Assembly (NCBI GenBank): GCA_946902985.2
Contig: CAMPQE020000052.1
Location: forward strand, 1,984,001 to 2,048,000
Reading direction: 5' to 3'
DNA: 64,000 nucleotides
Source: Meconema thalassinum
Taxonomy: Eukaryota; Arthropoda; Insecta; Orthoptera; Tettigoniidae
A model generated the notes under the pieces. It had not been told where the DNA came from. It worked only from the letters and a program-made list of their open reading frames with translations, and made no database searches. Both the position numbers and the translations under genes were made by a program. Shown piece by piece: positions 9,321 through 22,585 of this stretch (the first letter of the stretch is position 1; each line of letters starts with the position of its first letter).

Positions 9321-11768
9321 ACATGTACAGTCGGGTAAAAATAAAATGGGTGAAACATAACTCCTAGTAGCCCCCCTACTGACATAAAACAATCTGACTG
9401 GGATCAAAATGTAACTGAATGTGTAAAAATCACAAGCTCCAGGAATACAGTAAATATAATGTAAACTGACCCATGCAACTTATAGCTGCACGTTGTCCGA
9501 AACTTTGGACAGCCTACACAACGATTTTGCAAACTTAGCAGATGACTGCTCTTTCCTCATTTCTTTCGTCGAAAGAAAACGCAGCACTTCACGAAATGAA
9601 AAACGAGTTTTACTTTAAGGTCCAGTTAATGTTTCATGCAACGTCTTGAATCACATGGCCCCAAAACAATCTCATAAATGCTGTCCAAACACTCTTAAAG
9701 TATATCACCCCACAAATTTGAGAGGGAATACAGTTTACTTCAACGACTACCTGTAGAAGAATATTGAAACACTGTCGGACGGGTTAGTTAGTTAGTTAAG
9801 TAAGGGCATTTATTGAGCCAATGTCCTCAATGTTGGTGAAAGTTGGCGAACTAACAGCCGAAATATTGGTACAAGAATTCGATATGTCTGTCGGTTTATT
9901 TCACAGTCCTCTTCGGAGGATATTTGCGTGCGTTCTGTTGCGTGGTGAAACATCCCTCAAAGTTTGGAAAAATGTGTGGGACTGCATCTGGCTTCAAACT
10001 CAATCTTATTCCGTCATTTTCGACTGTCTTTCCTTTTATAATTAAAGAGTCCGTTTAATGAAGGATGTCAACGGAGAAATGTTTGTCACATACATCAGAC
10101 TTATTTGATAATTCAACGAGTTCCCTTGGAATGGCCTTAGCCCATTTAAATAAATTTACGGCTTTCGGAGGGCTAAAAAAGTGCCTAACAGTTGCAGGTG
10201 GCTTTTCGTAACAATATCGGTCCACGGGAACAAAACATCACGGCATATTCAATTACACCGATTTGTTGGACGAATCTTACAAGGTTATAAATTACTCCAC
10301 ACAATAAATGTAAGGAAGTGAGTGTAAAGGCTTATAAATACTAAACATAGCAGTGTCACCACGGATTATCATAACACATACACGTATGTATTATTTCACT
10401 ATCGCTTCTTGAAATTATACACTTTTCAATACCAAGAAATAAGGATTAATTACGGCAGCATTTCTGCGAGCGCTTAGAAATTGTCTCCAGCCAGCAACAG
10501 CCCACCACAGCGCAGTTTGTCGGCGGACGCAGCAACTACCCATACTGAAGATGCGCAGTGTCGGGAGTCTCCGCACTTTCTCTTCTACACGCTTTGGTTA
10601 AACTTTAATAAAGACAGACTTACATGGAATCTGCCATATCACGGTCAAATGAACAATGCTCCACATTGATATTTGCATCTGAATAGAAGTTTCAAGACAC
10701 TGTCACATGGTGGAGAATACATCGTTTTTTTCGTACATCTGTCCACTATACTCTTCAATCCCTCTTTTTGCTCACCACCTGACTGAGGCCATTTCCTTGC
10801 GGGTTGACGGCTTGTGCAGGAGGTACTAACGACAGGAGATTTGACCGTCGAGAATCTTCGCAGAGGTGCTCAAGGGATGGCGTTGGACTCTCGAGAAAAA
10901 CCAACAAGATACTGGTTCAGTCTAGTAACGTCTATAGTTTTGACTCCAACTCTGACACTATCCTTTCATATGTATACGGAAAGCCGCGTAATTCAGTGAC
11001 TTGTGTACAACAGTGCATTCAGTCAACAAAACTGGATGCAATAAATCAGCGAGTCAGTCGAGGGTGACATAACAGTTCAGTATGCATAATTGTACGCGAG
11101 TTCAGTAATGACAGAATGTCAGTATGATACCTTTTACATGAATATTCCGGTAAGTGCAGAAGACGAGGTTCTAGTTTCGGCGTGGGTACGGCAAGAGAAC
11201 ATGACAGGCTACCACAGCGGGATTTCGTCCCTCTGGTGGTAAATTATTACGCGTTAGTGTGGTAAGCCGTGATATATGGAGATGTTGTAGGTTGCTGGCG
11301 TCTGTAGTTATATTCTACAAGCTCTGCTGGTATTTTCCCAGAGTATGCGGGCTACAAGCAGCCATTCAGTCCGGAGCTAGGGGCGGCGGTCTGCTGGACT
11401 CCCAGAGCCCTCACTGGGCAAACCTGCGCGCAGTCGACTTCTTGCTGGCACAAACCATGTTATTGTGCAAGACCTCTGATCTGCGGTTTGCACCTTGGCT
11501 TTGCCTTGTCTCCAGTTACAGCTGCGCTGCTTCGTGCTGGCGTTACCTAGGTTTTCGTCCACAACCTGCGCCAGCACCTCGACTGCAACCACATTCCTCC
11601 GATTAAATTTGCCGGACAAGCCACCGCCTTGTTCAAGGGTTCATGTGCCCGCAACAGCCTCAGGTTAAGTTTTGGATCACTATCTACACCAGGCATGTGC
11701 AACTCGGAACACAAGCTTGGCCAAACACAGAGGAATTACAGACGTCGAGGGCCTTACTTAACGCATAA
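9321..11768. other. Non-coding stretch, nothing recognised
   Basis: Mixed-composition DNA with short random open frames on both strands. A GTTA microrepeat lies at about 9784-9798. The frames at 11259-11619 overlap on opposite strands in GC-richer DNA and show no recognisable domain. I see no convincing exon. Confidence 0.4.
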
Positions 11769-11770
11769 TA

Positions 11771-13234
11771 CACACATCAAAAAAAGTTTTGCATCACCTC
11801 GGTTCCCAGATCTCCGGCATATAGACGTTGACTGTGTATATTGTATCAAAGATACAGTCCCTTTGACTGTTCATAGATGTCACTAAAACTGCTCAAAGAT
11901 GTAAACAACCATGCATGAGCAGGGCCTATTAGACGGAGGGGGTACGACAGCCGATCAGTTCCAGTCATTCCACCAGGACGAAGGTACGCTGCTCATGTTG
12001 TCTGTAGTTCTACCATGCCTAGAAGGTCAATACCGCAGTTCGATCGCGTCCGCATTGTTACTTTGTGTCAAGAAGGGCTCTCAACAAGGGAAGTTTCCAG
12101 GCGTCTCAGAGTGAACCAAAGCGATGTTGTTCGGACTTGGAGGAGGTACAGAGATACAGGAACTGTCGATGACAGGCCTCGCTCAGGCCGCCCAAGGGCT
12201 ACTACTGTAGTGGATGACCGCTACTTACGGATTGCCGCTCGGAGGAACCCTGACAGCAATGCCACCATGTTGAATAATGCGTTTCGTTCAGCCACAGGAC
12301 GTCGTGTTTCAACTCAAACTGTGCGCAATAGGCTGCATGATGCGCAACTTCACTCCCGACGTCCATGGCGAGGTCCAGCTTTGCAACCCCGACACCATGC
12401 AGCGCGGTACAGATGGGCCCAACAACATGCTGAATGGACCCCACAGAATTGGCATCACGTTCTCTTCACCGATGAGTGTCGCATATGCCTTCAACCAGAC
12501 AATCGTCGGAGACGTGTTTGGAGGCACCCTGGTCAGGCTGAACGTCTTAGACACACTGTCCAGCGAGTGCAGCAAGGTGGTGGTTCCCTGATGTTTGGGG
12601 TGGCATTATGTGGGGCCGACGTACGCCACTGGTGGTCATGGAATGCTCCGAAACGGCTTTACGATACCTGAATGACATCCTCCGACCCATAGTGCACCCA
12701 TATCGGCAGAATATTGGAGAGGCATTTGTCTTCATGGACGACAATTCTCGACCTCATCGTGCACATCTTGTGAATGCGTTCCTTCAAGATAACGACATCG
12801 CTCGACTACAGTGGCCAGCATGTTCGCCAGACATGAACCCTATCGAACATGCCTGGGATATGTTGAAAAGGGCTGTTTATGGACGTCTTGACCCACCAAC
12901 CACTCTGAGAGATTTACGCCGAATTGTCGTTGAGGAGTGGGACAATTTGGACCAACAGTGTCTTGATGAACTTGTGGATAGTATGCCACGACGAATACAG
13001 GCATGCATCAATGCAAGAGGACGTGCTACTGGGTATTAGAGGTAGTGGTGTGTACTGCAATCTGGACCACAAATGCTGAAAGTCTAGCTGTATGATGGTA
13101 CAACATGCAATGTGTGGGTCTCATGAGCAATAAAACGAGCTGAAATGTTGTTTGTGTTGATCTCTATTCCCTTTGTATTTAACGGTTCCGGAACTCTTGG
13201 AACCAAGGTGATGCAAAACTTTTTTTGATGTGTG
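11771..13234 (+). mobile_element. Tc1/mariner element, copy 1, flanked by TA
   Basis: The element begins with CACACATCAAAAAAAGTTTT and ends with its inverted complement; the inverted repeats match over roughly 36 bp. A TA dinucleotide sits on each side (11769-11770 and 13235-13236), the expected target duplication. Length is 1,464 bp. An AATAAA at about 13129 follows the transposase. It is nearly identical to the copy at 54719-56183, so both are recent. Confidence 0.93.
12015..13039 (+). pseudogene. Tc1-like transposase, copy 1, inactivated by a 1-bp deletion
   Basis: The enzyme would cut and rejoin the element at its inverted repeats. The N-terminus has helix-turn-helix segments (STREVSRRLRVNQSDVVRTW) and a GRPR motif; the catalytic domain has FTDE and MDDNSRPH, with the final glutamate in DMNPIEHAWD. 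Compared with the copy at 54963, one T is missing from a T run at 12594-12596 (TTT instead of TTTT). This shifts the frame in the middle of the catalytic domain and ends the first part at 12671; the second part is open from 12608 to 13039. Every other part of the gene is present. Confidence 0.9.
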
Positions 13235-13369
13235 TATATTCACAAGTACATGGTAGCCACATTTAATGAAGAAACTCCAGCATTACAAATTAACATCACG
13301 AAAACACAAAAAGGATCATTATAACGGTAATTAATAATTTCGTTTACTTTAGAAAATTCATATGTATTT

Positions 13370-14160
13370 ACTTCCTATTTTAATGGGAAACTTGGCCCAT
13401 CGAGTTTTGAGCAGTCTCTCAATGTTCGTTGGTACACTGGATGTTCCAACGCGGAGGCCGTTATCAAGGTGGAGATCAGTTGTCCTTCCCCTCCCTTTGG
13501 ATTTAACTTAATCCGCTTCATGCACGAGAAGAGTTGCTCAATAAGATGCGTGCTGTCAATCAATGCCATCCTCCTTAAGTTAGGGTAATTGTTGCATGGA
13601 AAGTTTGATATAAAATTCTCGTAATCAGGTGTCCTTTAATACTCCTTTCAAAGCCACATCCCCCTAACGTTCAGTAAGTTTCATACGGAAATATTCAGGA
13701 ACCCTAATCACGTCACTGCTGCATGGTGATGAGAGAATACTTAAATTCACGTCCTCCTTTCTCAAGTCACTAAATCTGACATCTTCATGACATCTGCCAA
13801 TGAGTCTGCTTAAAAAGCGCCCGGACAGAGTTTGAAAGTGATAGGTGATATTGCATTTCTCAGTTGATTTTCCCATACATTCAGTTCCCTGTGATAAGTT
13901 TTCACATGTCCGTTAGTTCATGAGCCAATTGGCCTTGTGTTTGCAGCTTTGAATTCAAGTTATTCAAGTGACAGGTAATATCCACAAAGAATGCAAGGTG
14001 GTCGGCGCCAAGGCATCTCTTAACAGAATTAACAAGCCCAGAGAGAATATGTTTGCACTGCATTGTCGCGGGTTGAAAAATGCTTACTTCAGAATTACAA
14101 TTTACAAAAGAAAGAAATTTTCAAAGATCAGGCGGGTCGGATAAATGGGTTCAGTGGACT
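13370..14160 (-). pseudogene. hAT-type transposase remnant (GTF2IRD2/ZBED5-like)
   Basis: Reading leftward from about 14060, broken segments include CLGADHLAFFVDITCHLNNLNSKLQTQG interrupted by stops, then a 70-codon open stretch (13664-13876) with FQTLSGRFLSRLIGR and VIRVPEYFRMKL, and a 64-codon stretch (13375-13569) with LIEQLFSCMKRIK. The order resembles domesticated and free hAT transposases of the GTF2IRD2/ZBED5 type, whose C-terminus has the EQLFSxMK dimerisation motif. Several stops and frameshifts make it a fossil. No terminal repeats were located. Confidence 0.6.
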
Positions 14161-14387
14161 GCCCAGGGGCTGGCTGTCGCAAATGATTAATCTGCACAAT
14201 ATTCTTCTTATACTGCCATAATCTTGTAGCGCTGACTTAATTTTTCCAAGCGCTGCTTATAATTTCGCGTTGCCAATACCAATTTTGAACCTTCAATCTT
14301 GAATCCAGCATCAACAATGACAAAAATGTTTGCCCAAGGTGGATTCAAACTTGTCACCTCGCTGTGCCGAGAGTTAATCCTCACGGC

Positions 14388-16927
14388 TGTCACACTACCT
14401 GGCGATATAAAGCGCGGACTACATAGGCAACACGCTCCACACTGTCACACTACCTGGCGATATAAAGCGTGGACTACATAGGCAACACGCTCCACACTGT
14501 CACACTACCTGGCGATATAAAGCGTGGACTACATAGGCAACACGCTCCACACTGTCACACTACCTGGCGATATAAAGCGTGGACTACATAGGCAACACGC
14601 TCCACACTGTCACACTACCTGGCGATATAAAGCGTGGACTACATAGGCAACACGCTCCACACTGTCACACTACCTGGCGATATAAAGCGTGGACTACATA
14701 GGCAACACGCTCCACACTGTCACACTACCTGGCGATATAAAGCGTGGACTACATAGGCAACACGCTCCACACTGTCACACTACCTGGCGATATAAAGCGT
14801 GGACTACATAGGCAAAACGCTCCACACTGTCACACTACCTGGCGATATAAAGCGTGGACTACATAGGCAACACGCTTCACACTGACACACTACCTGGCGA
14901 TATAAAGCGTGGACTACATAGGCAACACGCTCCACACTGTCACACTACCTGGCGATATAAAGCGTGGACTACATACGCAACACGCTCCACACTGTCACAC
15001 TACCTGGCGATATAAAGCGTGGACTACAGAGGCAACACGCTCCACACCGTCACACTACTTGGCGATATAAAGCGTGGACTACATAGGCAACACGCTTCAC
15101 ACTGTCACACTACCTGGCGATATAAAGCGTGGACTACAGAGGCAACACGCTTCACACCGTCACACTACCTGGCGATATAAAGCGTGGACTACATAGGCAA
15201 CACGCTCCACACTGTCACACTCCCTGGCGATATAAAGCGTGGACTACATAGGCAACACGCTCCACACTGTCACACTACCTGGCGATATAAAGCGTGGACT
15301 ACATAGGCAACACGCTCCACACTGTCACACTCCCTGGCGATATAAAGCGTGGACTACATAGGCAACACGCTCCACACTGTCACACTACCTGGCGATATAA
15401 AGCGTGGACTACATAGGCAACACGCTCCACACTGTCACACTACCTGGCGATATAAAGCGTGGACTACATAGGCAACACGCTTCACACTGTCACACTACCT
15501 GGCGATATAAAGCGTGGACTACATAGGCAACACGCTCCACACTGTCACACTCCCTGGCGATATAAAGCGTGGACTACATAGGCAACACGCTCCACACTGT
15601 CACACTACCTGGCGATATAAAGCGTGGACTACAGAGGCAACACGCTCCACACTGTCACACTACCTGGCGATATAAAGCGTGGACTATATAGGCAACACGC
15701 TCCACACTGTCACACTACCTGGCGATATAAAGCGTGGACTACATAGGCAACACGCTCCACACCGTCACACTACCTGGCGATATAAAGCGCGGACTACATA
15801 GGCAACACGCTCCACACTGTCACACTACCTGGCGATATAAAGCGCGGACTACATAGGCAACACGCTCCACACTGTCACACTACCTGGCGATATAAAGCGT
15901 GGACTACATAGGCAACACGCTCCACACTGTCACACTACCTGGCGATATAAAGCGTGGACTAAATAGGCAACACGCTTCACACTGTCACACTACCTGGCGA
16001 TATAAAGCGTGGACTACATAGGCAACACGCTCCACACTGTCACACTACCTGGCGATATAAAGCGTGGACTACATAGGCAACACGCTCCACACTGTCACAC
16101 TACCTGGCGATATAAAGCGTGGACTACATAGGCAACACGCTCCACACTGTCACACTACCTGGCGATATAAAGCGTGGACTACATAGGCAACACGCTCCAC
16201 ACCGACACACTACCTGGCGATATAAAGCGCGGACTACATAGGCAACACGCTTCACACTGTCACACTACCTGGCGATATAAAGCGCGGACTAAATAGGCAA
16301 CACGCTTCACACTGTCACACTACCTGGCGATATAATGCGTGGACTACATAGGCAACACGCTCCACACTGTCACACTACCTGGCGATATAAAGCGCGGACT
16401 AAATAGGCAACACGCTTCACACTGTCACACTACCTGGCGATATAAAGCGTGGACTACATAGGCAACACGCTCCACACCGTCACACTACCTGGCGATATAA
16501 AGCGTGGACTACATAGGCAACACGCTCCACACTGTCACACTACCTGGCGATATAAAGCGTGGACTACATAGGCAACACGCTCCACACTGTCACACTACCT
16601 GGCGATATAAAGCGGGGACTACATAGGCAACACGCTCCACACTGTCACACAACCTGGCGATATAAAGCGTGGACTACATAGGCAACACGCTCCACACTGT
16701 CACACTACCTGGCGATATAAAGCGGGGACTACATAGGCAACACGCTCCACACTGTCACACAACCTGGCGATATAAAGCGTGGACTACATAGGCAACACGC
16801 TCCACACTGTCACACTACCTGGCGATATAAAGCGTGGACTACATAGGCAACACGCTCCACACTGTCACACTAGCTGGCGATATAAAGCGTGGACTACATA
16901 GGCAACACGCTTCACACCGACACACTA
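14388..16927. repeat. 55-bp satellite array, about 46 units
   Basis: A 55-bp unit repeats head to tail with few substitutions. The unit includes CACACTACCTGGCGATATAA followed by AGCGTGGACTACATAGGCAA and CACGCTCCACACTGT. Recurring variants are AGCGC for AGCGT, CTTCAC for CTCCAC and CACTCC for CACTAC. Each unit has a 6-base inverted pair, AGCGTG and CACGCT, separated by 14 bases. The array starts right after GTTAATCCTCACGGC and ends in a partial unit followed by unique sequence. Units are too uniform to be old. No protein-coding frame is supported. Confidence 0.97.
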
Positions 16928-17312
16928 AATCACAGCTCCATGCTGCGAGCGGGCCATCGCTGGCTGGCAGCGATACGAAGTGGTTCTATCCTCCGTACTC
17001 GCTTGCCGCACAGACATTTTATTAGTATTACTAGCTGTTTATGTATTTGTTTTATGGATGATTATGAATGCTACTACTACACATAAAACTTACGAACTAC
17101 ACCATTTCAACAAACTGGCCGAATTATACGGCATTGCTTCAAATGAGCCTAGATTGGTCCTTCGACAAATTCGATATTTCCTCCAAACGGAAAAAATCTA
17201 GAGAAAAAGAGGGCTGTCCAAATTCTTAGCAGACAGTGTAATCCACATTGTAATCAAACATTTCTTGATCATACATTAGCTTTAGCACAGAATAAACTCC
17301 TCTAGAAATTGG
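16928..17312. other. Non-coding flank of the satellite, nothing recognised
   Basis: Short spurious open frames start inside the satellite and run into this stretch. No domain, splice-bounded exon or repeat was identified. Confidence 0.35.
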
Positions 17313-17749
17313 AGAGTATATAATATTCAGCCACAATGTCTGTCTGTCTGTTATTTATACAAATCTACACCGTATCACCGAACTGTACATCATTTTATAT
17401 ACTTACCCTTTGGAACACGGCAAGTAATACTGTATACTTAAAATTTCGGACACACCAATCCAGACCCTGCATTTAGGCCCTTTGGAACAAATCTACACCG
17501 TTTGACCTTTTAGAACCAAACTTTATGTACTTACACTTTGGAAACCGAAGTGTAACACTGTCTACCTAAAATTTCAGTCAGGCCACTCCTATCCCTTCAT
17601 ATAGGCCCTTTGACACAAATCTACACCGTTTCACCGACCTGAACGTAATTTTCTTTTCAATAGACTCATTTAAATATTCTTAGTAGTAGTATTCATTATC
17701 ATCCATAAAACAAATAAATTATCCGGGCAAAACCGGGCACTTCTGCTAG
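17313..17749 (+). mobile_element. Possible short Helitron-like non-autonomous element
   Basis: The segment starts near a TATATAA stretch followed by GTCTGTCTGTCTG and contains two imperfect copies of a unit with ACAAATCTACACCGTTT and TTTAGGCCCTTTG. It ends CCGGGCAAAACCGGGCACTT then CTGCTAG at 17749, which resembles the hairpin plus CTAG ends of insect Helitrons. The base after CTAG is A rather than the expected T, and the start is not well defined, so the call is weak. Confidence 0.3.
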
Positions 17750-20290
17750 ATATTTATAAAACACTCAATGGTACTGTACCCGATAATCCGGAAAGGATCC
17801 TATTGGAATATCCATTGCCCCCGCTGGATTGCCTATTTATAACTGCACCGGCATATACAACATTAGAAATCGCTTCTAACATGGCCTTTAGGGATTTACA
17901 GACAGCAGTTACCAGAATATTGTGGATCAACAACCAACTCTACGGGGCACTCACCTTTACTTACCTCGGGGACTGGGACTTCAGCTTCGCCTACACTACA
18001 TCCACAATACTCTGCTCCTTATATTTAAAATGAATCAATACAACAACAATGGAAAACAATCTGAACAAATGTATTAACAAAAAGGTAACTAATCTACTAT
18101 AAACAAATAACAATAAACGAAATTAACGATAGACATTAAAATTAAAAACACGCAAACATTCGCACCTCCTTTCAACTCTACATCTTATTACAATGCTGTA
18201 TTAAAAATTATGAGTATAAATCTTGGCTTGTTTTAGGCCTACACTGCGTAGAAATAGAAACGTTTAATGAAGTCTCTAAATGGCATTCCAGACACCTGAT
18301 TTCATTCACAAACCTACGTTGTAGAACGCACGTGCAGAAACTTGGTTCCATCAATGAAATATCGGCACCACGCCGAACTCGAACTGGTTTATACAATAAA
18401 TACAAGGCTGTGAGTCTACACCTGTTACATTATGTCATCGCTCTCCAATGCTAACGCTGAATCATTCTCGCTAGTCCACAAAGACCGCTTGTGCGTGCAT
18501 TTATAAAACACGTAAAAATTAACATTTACATCTTACAAAAGTTCACATAACTACTTTGTTTCTTAAACAATCATTCTAAAATTTTTATACACACTTTCAT
18601 TCGCACTCCTTCATTGTTCTAGACCAATACGGTTCCACATTTGCTCTTAACAATGAATAATCATTCACACCAAAAACATCCGCTCATAAAGCACACACTA
18701 TTCCAAAACAATTGATTAATAAATCCTATTAAATTATTTAACTAATTAAATCATTTCCACAAAATTATTTACATGTAATATGTTTATAATAATATCCATT
18801 ATCTAGTGTTGCTAACGCGATACTTTCGAGATTCTAACTTCACGGTTACTATATAATTCTTAACTAAATACATACACTGGTTTTTCACATAACCATCCTT
18901 CTCTAACGTTCTGTAGTTTAAAATATACTGCCTACACATCGACTTATATAGGTTTCATTACATTATCGGTATAATACAGTCAACTAATTAAGGTAAACTG
19001 TGCGTAATTACATAATAATTGTATTATAGACGTGAGTAGACAATCTTTCTCAAGTTGTATTTCCGCTTAAACCCTCCTGTTAACACAGCTAAATCGTTAA
19101 TTCACAAGAACTGGACTACTTGTATACAACGGCTCTTATCATGATACATGCCTTTTTATCAATGAACAACAATACTTTGACTTCCTTAAAATGCGGAATT
19201 CCCTCGCCTGAGCACTCCATGGCTCTACAAAACCTCATATAACAGTATATATGGCATAAAAAATTATCATCTACTATGTTAAACAATAACCAAAAGGGAT
19301 TAATTGGTATTAACATATCTTATGTAGGAACTTCTCTCAAATACTGGCTTGACCCTCAGTATCATTGCACATGACTACTGGACTACATTTATACATGCGT
19401 AAGTTCTTCAAACGAAACTTCCAATTGTAATGAACGATTGTAGACAGTCCTGATTAACCTCCTAAAGTTTACTCCACAACAAGATAATTAACTGTTAACT
19501 CGTCTGTCGCAAATACATGTAATAAAAATAATACCCCTGTCTCATCTCACTTGTCAAGCTATAAATTGTTTATCGTTGTAATATCATGTCCACAAATGAC
19601 GTGATGTTACACAAATTGGATAAAATAATGCACATGTTATTTATAGTGTCAGATAGAATTCAATCTTGACTGGGATAAACTAGCTTTGAATTCCTAGCCA
19701 AAGATTTGAATAATCTTCTATCAAAAGGTATTTCCTCTAACATATTATATGAACAAAGCTCTTAGCTTTACAGATAATAAGAAAGGTTTGTCAGTGTCGT
19801 AATGTTTTTCCACTCTACACAAAGAATGTTCACAGGGATAAAGACTTCGGTCTTATCAAACGACTAGTATTACTTAGAACGTCGATAGTTTATGTACAAT
19901 AATGATATAACAATATCATTCGATGTTTCTTCTTTTCTTGAAGTTATATGTCGTTACATTAAAATGCTCAAATTAAATTTAATAAGAATTGAATTTTAAG
20001 CTATGACACAATGTCAGAATACTTGATTTAAATGAAATTATTAAAATTCGAGAGTCGAAACGACTAGTCTCCTATGAGGCAATATGATTCCTCAAACAAA
20101 ATTTTAAAGTCAGTTCCACAACTGATCCGTAGAATAAAATTGAAAAAAAGATGAAATGCAATCATCTTCTACAAATCTTGCAGCATAAAAACTCAACACA
20201 CATCTGAAGTGTAAGAAAACATAAAAGCACTGAAATACATGAAGTGTGAAAATATAGAAATATATGGAATAAGATCGCTTTTTTTTCTTA
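17750..20290. other. AT-rich non-coding DNA, nothing recognised
   Basis: Long AT-rich stretch without convincing open frames, exons or tandem repeats. The few open frames of 60-80 codons show no domain. Confidence 0.4.
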
Positions 20291-20295
20291 GCATA

Positions 20296-20540
20296 TGGCT
20301 TTTAGTGCCGGGAGTGTCCGAGGACATGTTCGGCTCGCCAGTTTTGTAGCTGCTTCGAAACGGACACCCAATGGGTGAGCTACAAGTACCGTTGGGGAGG
20401 AATGTTGGATGGGAGGGTCGAGGAGTTGGAAGGTAGCGGCTGTGGCCTATAGTTAGGGACCAACCCCGGCATTTGCCTGGAAGGAAGATGGGAAACCACA
20501 GAAGACCATCTTCAAGGTTGCCGATAAGATCGCTGAAAAT
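20296..20540 (-). mobile_element. SINE-like repeat fragment (family A)
   Basis: The stretch CCCCGGCATTTGCCTGGAAG and GATGGGAAACCACAGAAGAC, near 20463-20510, matches the body of the better preserved SINE at 34513-34762 in the same orientation, so the element points to the minus strand. The more distal part (from about 20310, GTGCCGGGAGTGTCCGAGGA) is not shared with that copy. No tRNA-like head survives here. Confidence 0.5.
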
Positions 20541-22183
20541 ATGGAATAAGATCGCCGGCTCAGAATGTTACTAATCAAGCTCTATATAACAATTGAGATA
20601 CACTAATAGCTTATTTAGACGAAAACTTGAAGATCAATGTAAGTATTCCCACAATACTTTAGATGTTTCCTCAGTACAAGACACTGAGATGGATCTGCAT
20701 TCGAACCTCGGATCTGCGACCTAAGAGAAAAGAAACGTCTCTCTCTGGAATTCACCAACATTCGCCTGGGCTCGAACGACATCCTTCTGGCAAATTCTTC
20801 TGTGTTACTGGGCTACCTTTCCCTAGCATCTTGACAAATCTCTTCTGTAAAGTCTTCATTCTCCGTCGTAAATATGTATCAGCTTCATCATTGGAATATA
20901 ATTATGGAAATATTCATATAAATGGTGAATGAAATGTTTCCATTGCTAATTGATGTTATATTAGTGTTCGTAGACTGACGAAAATGCACAAGATGGACCG
21001 TACACAACGTCTGTATTCAAGAATACGTTGTCTAACGAAGCTCCATCGTTTTATCTTAACTCCTGTTAGCGAATATGTCTCTGGCGCATGACTATCTAGT
21101 TCATCATATCAACAATGTTAATTATGCTGAATGATAATGTTTAAAGAATAGTAATAGTCATTCTATTAATGTTTATGTGTTGCGCCAATATTAAAAGTCC
21201 TCCGCCACTGTTCACTTGAACTGCGTTCGTCAACTTCACGTTGCAATTTATAATGATATTCAGCTTTGTTTCCAACACATTTGGAAATCTAACTTGAGAG
21301 GCTGATAATGTCGAACCGGTGAATATTAAAGCGCACGACTTTTCACAATATAGAGTAGGCGACCTGTTCTTAATATAAATTCGCTTATTTAACTTCAGAT
21401 CTCAACTATATATGAGATATAATCAATACTATGTTCCTCGCAACTTCACGTAGAATGGTAGCGCGGTGATCTCTGACGTTCCACCTAGCTATCCTCGCGT
21501 CTCCACAATTCGACAGTCGTCGCACTCGGACAAAGCCTTGGGATCTCCGTTAACCCAGTAAAAACACTTCCTCACTCTTCAAAGTCTGCTGGGATAAGAA
21601 CATCGATCCTTGGATCTCCCTCTCCAAGTCGTATTTTTGGCGGCCATATCAATCTCCCACCATAATTTTAGCGCGTAGATTACCAATGCTTATTACTGCA
21701 GAGATTAAACGATCTGCGGTGTTTAAAGTATCAGACATAATTTATCTTAATATTCTCTTCATTACCAAATAAGAAAATCTTCTCCTAAGGGCCTAAATGC
21801 ATAATTTCATCATGTTGTGTAATTAAAGTTGATCCCGTCTTCAATTAGACCTCTCCTCATTGGCTGTGGACTGGGATCCAATAGCATAATTTATAACAAT
21901 ATTTATAATAATAATCTCCAAACTCGCTGTTGCTATTTCTTCTAGAAGCGTCCATTGTGCAATATATCACGTGATCGGGCTCTCCCACAGTCTCGAGCTT
22001 GAAACACGACACTCCTGTGTCACACTTCCAGAAATTATATTTGCTAGTTAAATTTTATCATGGGGACAGAAAAAACTCTCATATTGTCCCTAAATAATTC
22101 AATTTACGGGGGCAGTACTAAAGTGAAAAATTGGGGAATATATTTATTAATATTAGCTGTCGGCGCAAGAAAAGGCAAAATCT
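20541..22183. other. Non-coding, nothing recognised
   Basis: AT-rich DNA with a 89-codon open frame at 20663-20932 that lacks any recognisable domain or codon pattern. Nothing else supported. Confidence 0.35.
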
Positions 22184-22195
22184 TCAATTAGGTAA

Positions 22196-22573
22196 TAATA
22201 ATATCGTATGGCCTCGGGTACCAGGTGCTTGCATTGTTATTTGACATCCAAAGGGTGGCTTGCATGTCGACTTTCGTTGTTCCTTGAAGGACAATGAAAG
22301 TCATGGATGTTAGATATCTAAGCTCCTTGAACATTATAGCGCTTTCTAGTAGAGAAATGAGAAACTTTGTGTTGGCGGAAACTCCCGAGATTAATTTTGT
22401 CATTATGAACATGGCCTACTGAATACAAATGGGTTCATTAACATGCCAACATCGTATGACATGGTGTCGTAATTTTTGCCGCCTATCAAAATCACTTACC
22501 ACGGCCAGGAGCGAACCTGCAAGCTTGGGGTTAGTAGACCGACACGTTGACCACTCACCCTCCGTGACAAGCC
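22196..22573 (-). mobile_element. tRNA-headed SINE with a 12-bp target-site duplication (family D)
   Basis: The 12-base sequence TCAATTAGGTAA occurs at 22184-22195 and again at 22574-22585, bracketing the element. On the minus strand the element begins with a tRNA-like head containing GAGTGGTCAACGTGTCGGTC (A-box region) and GCAGGTTCGCTCC (B-box region), and it ends in an ATT-type simple tail next to the left duplication. These are the marks of a LINE-mobilised SINE. Length is 378 bp. Confidence 0.75.
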
Positions 22574-22585
22574 TCAATTAGGTAA

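Noticed and set aside
11259..11619. Frames on both strands (115 and 80 codons)
   Set aside because: Overlapping opposite-strand frames in locally GC-rich DNA without splice context or recognisable domain.
12202..12744. Open frames on both strands inside the Tc1 copies (also 55150-55693)
   Set aside because: They are shadows of the transposase frame, occur identically in both copies and show no domain.
14388..16927. Regular repeats resembling a CRISPR array
   Set aside because: The units are directly contiguous with no variable spacers, and the setting is a eukaryotic genome; it is a satellite.
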